DNA of 64,000 nucleotides, taken from NCBI GenBank assembly GCA_020853025.1, contig JADYZP010000021.1:1-64000 (forward strand), in the 5' to 3' direction. Each line of letters opens with the position of its first letter. Position 1 is the first letter of the stretch. The translations under genes were made by a program, and so were the position numbers. The DNA comes from Burkholderiales bacterium (GTDB taxonomy: Bacteria; Pseudomonadota; Gammaproteobacteria; Burkholderiales; Casimicrobiaceae). A model generated the notes under the pieces. The model was not told the origin of the DNA. It ran no database searches and saw nothing but the letters and a program-made list of their open reading frames with translations. This document shows, in pieces, positions 60,764 to 64,000 of the stretch.

Positions 60764-60777
60764 ACGCGGCCATTCCG

Positions 60778-63501
<2,724 letters not shown>

Positions 63502-63554
63502 TCGTGTCCCCCGTGGCGTTGGGGCCATGCGTGACGCCTGCTTCCCGGATATTG

Positions 63555-63655
63555 TCGTCCCCGCGAAAGCTTGCCCTCGACTGCTTGAATCGGAGGAGGG
63601 GATCCAGTGTCTTTGCGGCGACGCCGCTGGGCCCCCGCTTTCGCGGCGGCGACGA
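63555..63655. repeat. Degenerate REP-like inverted repeat between secA and argJ
   Basis: The outer arms TCGTCCCCGCGAAAGC (63555-63570) and GCTTTCGCGGCGGCGACGA (63637-63655) are nearly complementary. An inner pair, GGGGATCCAG (63598-63607) and CTGGGCCCCC (63627-63636), continues the symmetry. The pattern CCCGCGAAAGCGGGG-x-CCAG ... CTGG-x-CCCCGCTTTCGCGGG is familiar from dispersed noncoding repeats in GC-rich Proteobacteria. About 27 bases appear inserted between the two left arms. The rest of the 63,502-63,696 gap shows nothing else. Confidence 0.6.
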
Positions 63656-63696
63656 TTGCTTGCGGCTTTGCATCCGCTCGTAGCTCCTGCGTAGCC

Positions 63697-64000
63697 ATGC
63701 CGGTCCGTCTCGCCGCTCCCGCACCCGAGTCGCTGCTCGCCGTTCCCGGCGTCACGCTCGGCGTCGCCGCGGCGAAGATCAAGAGCTGGGATCGCGACGA
63801 CGTGCTGCTCGTGCTCTGCGAACCCGGCACCGTCGCCGCCGGCGTATTCACGCGCAACCGCTTTTGCGCGGCGCCCGTCGTCCTTTGCCGCCGCCATCTC
63901 GAGCGACAGCACGCGATGGGCAACGGTATGCGCGCGCTTATTGTCAACGCCGGCAACGCCAACGCAGGCACCGGTGAACAGGGAGAAGCCGACGCCCACG
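63697..64000 (+). CDS. argJ: Bifunctional ornithine acetyltransferase/N-acetylglutamate synthase ArgJ (5' part only)
   Basis: The frame opens at ATG 63697 and stays open to the window end, about 101 codons. It reads MPVRLAAPAPESLLAVPGVT, then VAAGVFTRNRFCAAPV and LIVNAGNANAGTGEQG, all hallmarks of the ArgJ N-terminus. ArgJ recycles the acetyl group in arginine biosynthesis and self-cleaves at a Thr that lies beyond this window. secA-argJ adjacency is common in Betaproteobacteria. Confidence 0.92.
   Translation, partial: MPVRLAAPAPESLLAVPGVTLGVAAAKIKSWDRDDVLLVLCEPGTVAAGVFTRNRFCAAPVVLCRRHLERQHAMGNGMRALIVNAGNANAGTGEQGEADAH

Overview
The window reads as a chromosomal segment of a GC-rich, facultatively anaerobic Betaproteobacterium, probably a Thauera/Azoarcus-like aromatic degrader. 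The evidence is a complete division and cell-wall (dcw) cluster followed by lpxC, an M23 peptidase, secA and argJ in an order I associate with Betaproteobacteria, together with a Thauera-type ATP-dependent benzoyl-CoA reductase operon. No rRNA, tRNA, CRISPR, prophage or intact insertion sequence was seen.

Region 1 (about 1-19,220) is an anaerobic aromatic/alicyclic CoA-ester locus. On the + strand, a BadH-like dehydrogenase, a crotonase-family protein and an acyl-CoA dehydrogenase overlap or nearly touch. They run into an unusual gene set: a polytopic membrane protein, hemerythrin, a tandem acetyltransferase, a MIP18/DUF59 protein and a second polytopic membrane protein. An FNR/ANR-type box sits in front of the hemerythrin gene. 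On the - strand lies had-oah-dch-bcrC-bcrB-bcrA-bcrD-fdx, which dearomatises benzoyl-CoA, opens the ring and supplies the ferredoxin. Divergent from it are korA-korB (2-oxoglutarate:ferredoxin oxidoreductase, which would re-reduce the ferredoxin), a ferritin-like protein and a Rid-family protein. A 9-bp-arm inverted repeat lies in the divergent region.

Region 2 (about 19,240-33,330) is central carbohydrate metabolism: glgP-glgC-glgA, a convergent GH63-type glycosidase, then a ROK/polyphosphate-type glucokinase, pgi, gnd, zwf and pgl. Between the glycosidase and the glucokinase lie two gene relics. One is the start of a histidine-phosphatase (phosphoglycerate-mutase-like) gene broken by a frameshift. 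The other is a 33-codon stump of transaldolase whose stop codon overlaps the glucokinase start.

Region 3 (about 33,420-39,470, - strand) is an outer-membrane biogenesis unit: a small lipoprotein, tamA and tamB. The lipoprotein and tamA reading frames overlap by about 125 bp.

Region 4 (about 39,890-58,910, + strand) is the dcw cluster: mraZ-rsmH-ftsL-ftsI-murE-murF-mraY-murD-ftsW-murG-murC-murB-ddl-ftsQ-ftsA-ftsZ, then lpxC. Almost every junction overlaps or is separated by a few bases. It is preceded by a good sigma-70 promoter and three MraZ repeats at exact 10-bp spacing. A 20-bp perfect palindrome precedes lpxC.

Region 5 (58,947-64,000) holds a small membrane protein, a DciA/DUF721-like gene (- strand), a membrane-anchored M23 peptidase, a strong intrinsic terminator, secA, a degenerate REP-like inverted repeat and the start of argJ, which is cut by the window end.
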